Of a DNA stretch of 9,035 bases, positions 6,845 through 9,035 are shown piece after piece. Under the pieces are notes generated by a model. The model saw only the letters and a program-made list of their open reading frames with translations, did not search any database and was not told the DNA's origin. Within the stretch, counting starts at the first letter, position 1. The number at the start of each line of letters is the position of its first letter. The position numbers and the translations under genes were made by a program. This DNA is from JBOHCT01 sp050699055 (lineage in GTDB: Bacteria > Actinomycetota > Actinomycetes > Streptosporangiales > JBOHCT01): positions 1 through 9,035 of the forward strand of contig JBOHCT010000177.1 of the NCBI GenBank assembly GCA_050699055.1, read 5' to 3'.

Positions 6845-6849
6845 GACCC
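6831..6849 (+). promoter_or_regulatory. Rifamycin-associated element (RAE)-like inverted repeat
   Basis: The 19-base sequence GGGGCTTGCGGCAAGACCC has arms of 9 around a central G with a single mismatched pair (G6834 against A6846); the inner CTTGC-G-GCAAG is perfect. This agrees with what I remember of the RAE, the inverted repeat found upstream of many actinomycete rifamycin-resistance genes and needed for their induction by rifamycins. I cannot check the published consensus here. It ends 60 bases upstream of the glycosyltransferase ATG, the expected placement, and the two downstream genes independently fit a rifamycin-resistance function. Confidence 0.72.
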
Positions 6850-6866
6850 GGGTCGTGCCGCAGAAT
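6836..6866 (+). promoter_or_regulatory. Weak candidate promoter for the glycosyltransferase
   Basis: TTGCGG (6836-6841), lying in the RAE, and CAGAAT (6861-6866) each match the vegetative consensus at 4 of 6 positions, but the spacer is 19 bases, longer than ideal. A start near 6873 would leave a leader of about 37 bases. A suboptimal spacer spanned by a palindrome would fit a promoter that needs an activating change. Tentative. Confidence 0.3.
6837..6862. repeat. 26-base near-perfect palindrome overlapping the RAE
   Basis: Arms TGCGGCAAGACCC (6837-6849) and GGGTCGTGCCGCA (6850-6862) are complementary at 12 of 13 positions with no spacer; the only mismatch is A6844 against G6855. Its centre (6849.5) lies about 9.5 bases, close to one helical turn, to the right of the RAE centre (6840), and the two share 13 bases. 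It fills the spacer of the candidate rightward promoter, where a repressor would bind. It could also form a hairpin if transcribed. Confidence 0.75.
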
Positions 6867-6909
6867 CGCTGGTCGAGGCCAGAACCTACGAAAAATGGGG
6901 GGTAACGAA

Positions 6910-8139
6910 ATGCGTGTGTTGTTGTCGACGTATGATTCGCGCGGAGGCGTCGAACCGCTGGTCGGACTCGCGGTGCGGTTGCGGGAACTCGGCGCGGAGG
7001 TGCGGGTGTGCGCGCCGCCGGACTGCGCGGAGCGGCTGGCCGAGGTCGGCGTGCCGCTGGTGCCGGTCGGCCAACCGGTGCGCCCGCTGGTGCACGGGGC
7101 GACGCCGCCATCGGCGGCGGACGTGCCCCGGATCGCGGCCGAGGTGATCGCCGCGCAGTTCGACACGCTCGCCGCGGCGGCCGAGGGATGTGACGCGCTG
7201 GTGACGTCCGGCTTGGTGCCGGCCGCGGCCGGCGCGCGGTCGGTGGCCGAGAAACTGGGCATCCGTTCCGTACACGTGCATTACTGTCCGATCTTCCTGC
7301 CGTCGCCGCACCACCCGCCGGTGCCGTTTCCGGGCCGGCCGTTGCCACCGGAGGTGACCGACAACCGGGTGCTGTGGGACCTGGACGTCCAGAGCTATAA
7401 CGCGCTGTTCGGCGAGGCGCTCAACACCCACCGGGCATCGATCGGCCTGCCACCGGTGGACAACGTCCGCGCCCACGTCCTCACCGACCATCCGTGGCTG
7501 GCGGCGGACCCGACCCTGGCCCCCTGGCAGGAGCCGGCGGACCTCGACGTCGTGCAGACCGGCGCGTGGATCCTGCCCGACGTTCGCCCGCTCCCGGCAG
7601 AGCTGGTGGCGTTCCTGGACGCCGGCACACCACCGGTGTACGTGGGCTTCGGCAGCATGCGCGCCCCGAAGGACGTCGCCCGGGTGGCCATCGAGGCGAT
7701 CCGCGCGCAGGGCCGCCGCGCACTCGTCGCCTGCGGCTGGGCCGACCTGGCCCTGCTCGACGACCGGGACGACTGCCTCGTCGTCGGCGAGGTCAACCAG
7801 CAGGCACTGTTCGCCCGGGTGGCCGCCGTCGTGCACCACGGCGGCGCGGGCACCACGACGACGGCCGCCCGGGCCGGCGCGCCCCAGGTGGTGGTACCCC
7901 AGTGGGCCGACCAGCCGTACTGGGCCGGCCGGGTGGCCGACCTGGGCATCGGCGCGGCACACGACGGTCCGGCCCCGACCACCGAGTCCCTGTCGGCCGC
8001 GGTCGAGACGACCCTGACCCCCGAGACCCGCGCACGAGCGACCGCCGTGGCCGGCACGATCCGCACCGACGGGGCGACGGTGGCCGCGAAGCTGCTGCTC
8101 GACGCGGTCAGCCGGGAAAGGCCGCCAGCGTCCACGTGA
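6910..8139 (+). CDS. rgt: GT1 glycosyltransferase, probable rifampin glycosyltransferase Rgt
   Basis: A 409-residue GT-B fold enzyme of family GT1, close in layout to the glycopeptide Gtf enzymes. The N-terminal acceptor lobe starts MRVLLSTYDSRGGVEPL and continues LRELGAEVRVCAPPDCAERL. The C-terminal donor lobe carries VYVGFGSM (near 240), VVHHGGAGTT (307-316) and PQWADQPYWAGRVADLG, with the sugar-binding pair D334-Q335. Gly occupies position 13, where Gtf enzymes have their proposed catalytic Asp; D9 is nearby. Rgt-type enzymes inactivate rifamycins by glucosylating the ansa-chain 23-hydroxyl from UDP-glucose. I assign Rgt from the N-terminal sequence, the RAE-like element upstream and the HelR-like gene downstream. 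A natural-product or macrolide glycosyltransferase is the alternative. The ATG at 6910 is preferred because GGGGGG (6897-6902) lies 7 bases before it and the family starts MRVLLST. An in-frame ATG at 6895 would add only MGGNE and has no ribosome site. Confidence 0.85.
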   Translation: MRVLLSTYDSRGGVEPLVGLAVRLRELGAEVRVCAPPDCAERLAEVGVPLVPVGQPVRPLVHGATPPSAADVPRIAAEVIAAQFDTLAAAAEGCDALVTSGLVPAAAGARSVAEKLGIRSVHVHYCPIFLPSPHHPPVPFPGRPLPPEVTDNRVLWDLDVQSYNALFGEALNTHRASIGLPPVDNVRAHVLTDHPWLAADPTLAPWQEPADLDVVQTGAWILPDVRPLPAELVAFLDAGTPPVYVGFGSMRAPKDVARVAIEAIRAQGRRALVACGWADLALLDDRDDCLVVGEVNQQALFARVAAVVHHGGAGTTTTAARAGAPQVVVPQWADQPYWAGRVADLGIGAAHDGPAPTTESLSAAVETTLTPETRARATAVAGTIRTDGATVAAKLLLDAVSRERPPAST

Positions 8140-8209
8140 ACCACGCGGGACCGTCGAGCCAGGACCCGGAACACGAGAACCTGCAAACCCTGGCGACCTG
8201 AACCGACAA

Positions 8210-8234
8210 CCGCCACGGGGTCCACGTCAGGCGG
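8210..8234 (+). other. Weak hairpin downstream of the glycosyltransferase gene
   Basis: CCGCC (8210-8214) pairs with GGCGG (8230-8234), and ACG (8215-8217) with CGT (8225-8227) inside it, with a 2-base bulge. No T-run follows. It might slow transcription, but it is not convincing as a terminator. Apart from this and the helR leader repeats I see nothing in 8140-8328: no small gene and no strong promoter. Confidence 0.25.
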
Positions 8235-8281
8235 AGCGTTGCTCGTCTGGCCCCCCGGTTCGTCACGCCGGTCCAGGCGCA

Positions 8282-8320
8282 TTGCTGCGCGCAAAGGTCG
8301 CGAACGACCTCCGATCGGAG
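8282..8320 (+). promoter_or_regulatory. Structured leader of the helicase gene: three consecutive inverted repeats
   Basis: Three inverted repeats follow each other just before the start codon. TTGC/GCAA (8282-8294) has a 5-base loop. AGGTCG/CGACCT (8295-8310) is a perfect 6-base stem with loop CGAA. CTCCGATCGGAG (8309-8320) is a perfect palindrome. Its right arm GGAG (8317-8320) is the gene's Shine-Dalgarno, 8 bases before GTG at 8329, and could pair with CTCC around a GATC loop. The second and third share two bases, so they compete at their junction. This could be a translational switch or a pair of operators; which one cannot be told from sequence. Confidence 0.5.
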
Positions 8321-8328
8321 CTGATGAC

Positions 8329-9035
8329 GTGAATCCCCTGACTACCAGCGCGTTTGATCTTCCCGACCGCCTCTCTCCCAAGGCCGACCCGACGCTGATC
8401 GGCGGCGACGAGCAGCACTTCGCGGCCATCGCGGAGAGCCTCGAGCAGTCGATCGCCGACCTGTCCGACCGCCTCGATGCCGAGCGCAAGGCGCCCGGCG
8501 GCATAGGCCAACAGGCGATGGACCGGGACATGGAGATCCACCGGCTGACCGCTCGCCTGCGCGCCCTGCGCCGCTTCGGTTTGGACCTGTGCCTCGGACG
8601 CATCGTCAGCGCGGACGACCCCGAGCCCGTGTACATCGGACGGCTTGGCCTCACCGACAGCGCGGGTCGTCGGCTGCTGCTCGACTGGCGCTCCCCCGCG
8701 GCTGAGCCGTTCTTCGGAGCTACCCACGCCAACCCGATGGGTCTGGTAAGCCGCCGCAGGTATCGCTGGACCCGCGGCCGGATCAACGACTACTGGGACG
8801 AGGTGTTCGCCTCGGACGGGCTTGAAGGGCACGCCGCGCTCGACGACCAGTCCGCTTTCATCGCCAGCCTGGGCAGCAGCCGGTCGGGCCGGATGCGAGA
8901 CGTGCTCGGCACCATCCAGGCCGACCAGGACGCCATCATCCGCGCGGGATCCCGCGGCGCTCTCGTCGTCGACGGCGGTCCGGGTACGGGCAAGACCGTC
9001 GTCGCTCTGCACCGCTCCGCCTACCTCCTCTACTC
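8329..9035 (+). CDS. helR: HelD-like superfamily 1 helicase, probable HelR (5' part, runs off the window)
   Basis: The first 235 codons of an ATP-dependent RNA-polymerase-binding helicase-like protein; relatives are about 700 residues or longer. An N-terminal helical pair (about 27-56 and 60-82, charged heptads) matches the coiled coil that HelD proteins insert into the polymerase secondary channel. YIGRLGL (102-108) and LLDWRSP (117-123) are family landmarks. IQADQDAII (196-204) is the Q-motif region, and GGPGTGKT (216-223) is the Walker A loop with K222 and T223. HelR removes rifamycins from RNA polymerase and gives resistance; the polymerase-channel loop that separates HelR from ordinary HelD lies beyond the window. 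The HelR call therefore rests on the neighbouring Rgt-like gene and RAE-like element. The start is GTG 8329 with GGAG at 8317-8320; the ATG at 8324 is out of frame. It follows the glycosyltransferase by 189 bases and may have its own promoter. Confidence 0.8.
   Translation, partial: MNPLTTSAFDLPDRLSPKADPTLIGGDEQHFAAIAESLEQSIADLSDRLDAERKAPGGIGQQAMDRDMEIHRLTARLRALRRFGLDLCLGRIVSADDPEPVYIGRLGLTDSAGRRLLLDWRSPAAEPFFGATHANPMGLVSRRRYRWTRGRINDYWDEVFASDGLEGHAALDDQSAFIASLGSSRSGRMRDVLGTIQADQDAIIRAGSRGALVVDGGPGTGKTVVALHRSAYLLY

Noticed and set aside
6506..7147. Open + strand frame across the intergenic region into the glycosyltransferase gene
   Set aside because: The first part is antisense to the DUF47 remnant and the last part is out of frame with the glycosyltransferase; no family resemblance.
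8210..8234. Intrinsic terminator between the glycosyltransferase and helicase genes
   Set aside because: The stem is short and bulged with no T-run, so I list it only as a weak hairpin.
6886..8786. Long minus-strand open frames under the glycosyltransferase and helicase genes
   Set aside because: Antisense shadows produced by GC-biased third positions; biased composition and no domain motifs.
1..9035. CRISPR arrays, tRNA or rRNA genes, insertion sequences, integrase or att sites
   Set aside because: I saw no regularly spaced repeats, no cloverleaf or rRNA-like segments, no transposase or integrase motifs, and no terminal inverted repeats at the 6510 junction.

Overview
The window is high-GC DNA with GTG starts, tightly overlapped genes and strong GC at third codon positions. 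This fits a mycelial actinomycete of the Streptomyces, Nonomuraea or Actinomadura type. All intact genes lie on the + strand. The window falls into two unrelated modules joined at about 6510.

Left module (1-6509): a catabolic and uptake cluster. The order is the tail of an unidentified gene, a CtBP-type D-2-hydroxyacid dehydrogenase, an RraA-fold aldolase/decarboxylase, a VOC-fold metalloenzyme, a Tat-exported lipoprotein binding protein, two MalF/MalG-type ABC permeases, and a creatininase-family hydrolase. Junctions are very tight (a 16-base overlap, a 3-base gap, then GTGA/ATGA/GTGA overlaps). The exceptions are the leaders of the VOC gene (54 bases) and of the binding-protein gene (138 bases). 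The latter carries a 24-base direct repeat that is the best operator candidate. No transporter ATPase and no regulator are present. The enzyme set suggests import of a sugar-, polyol- or lactam-like compound, opening by the creatininase-family hydrolase, redox at a 2-keto/2-hydroxy acid and retro-aldol cleavage or decarboxylation by the RraA protein. I do not recognise the pathway.

Junction (6510-6909): the minus strand carries the first ~55 codons of a DUF47/PhoU-like phosphate-transport regulator. It is frameshifted and cut off 5 bases from the creatininase stop codon, so it is a gene remnant marking a recombination breakpoint. Upstream of it lies a palindrome-rich control region.

Right module (6831-9035): this looks like a rifamycin-resistance locus. 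A 19-base inverted repeat centred on CTTGC-G-GCAAG matches what I remember of the rifamycin-associated element (RAE). It sits 60 bases upstream of a GT1 glycosyltransferase resembling rifampin glycosyltransferase Rgt. After a structured 189-base gap comes the N-terminal third of a HelD-like helicase that is probably HelR, the RNA-polymerase protection protein. Drug inactivation and target protection would thus be encoded side by side. The RAE overlaps a second 26-base palindrome, and the helR leader holds three consecutive inverted repeats, one of which includes its Shine-Dalgarno sequence.
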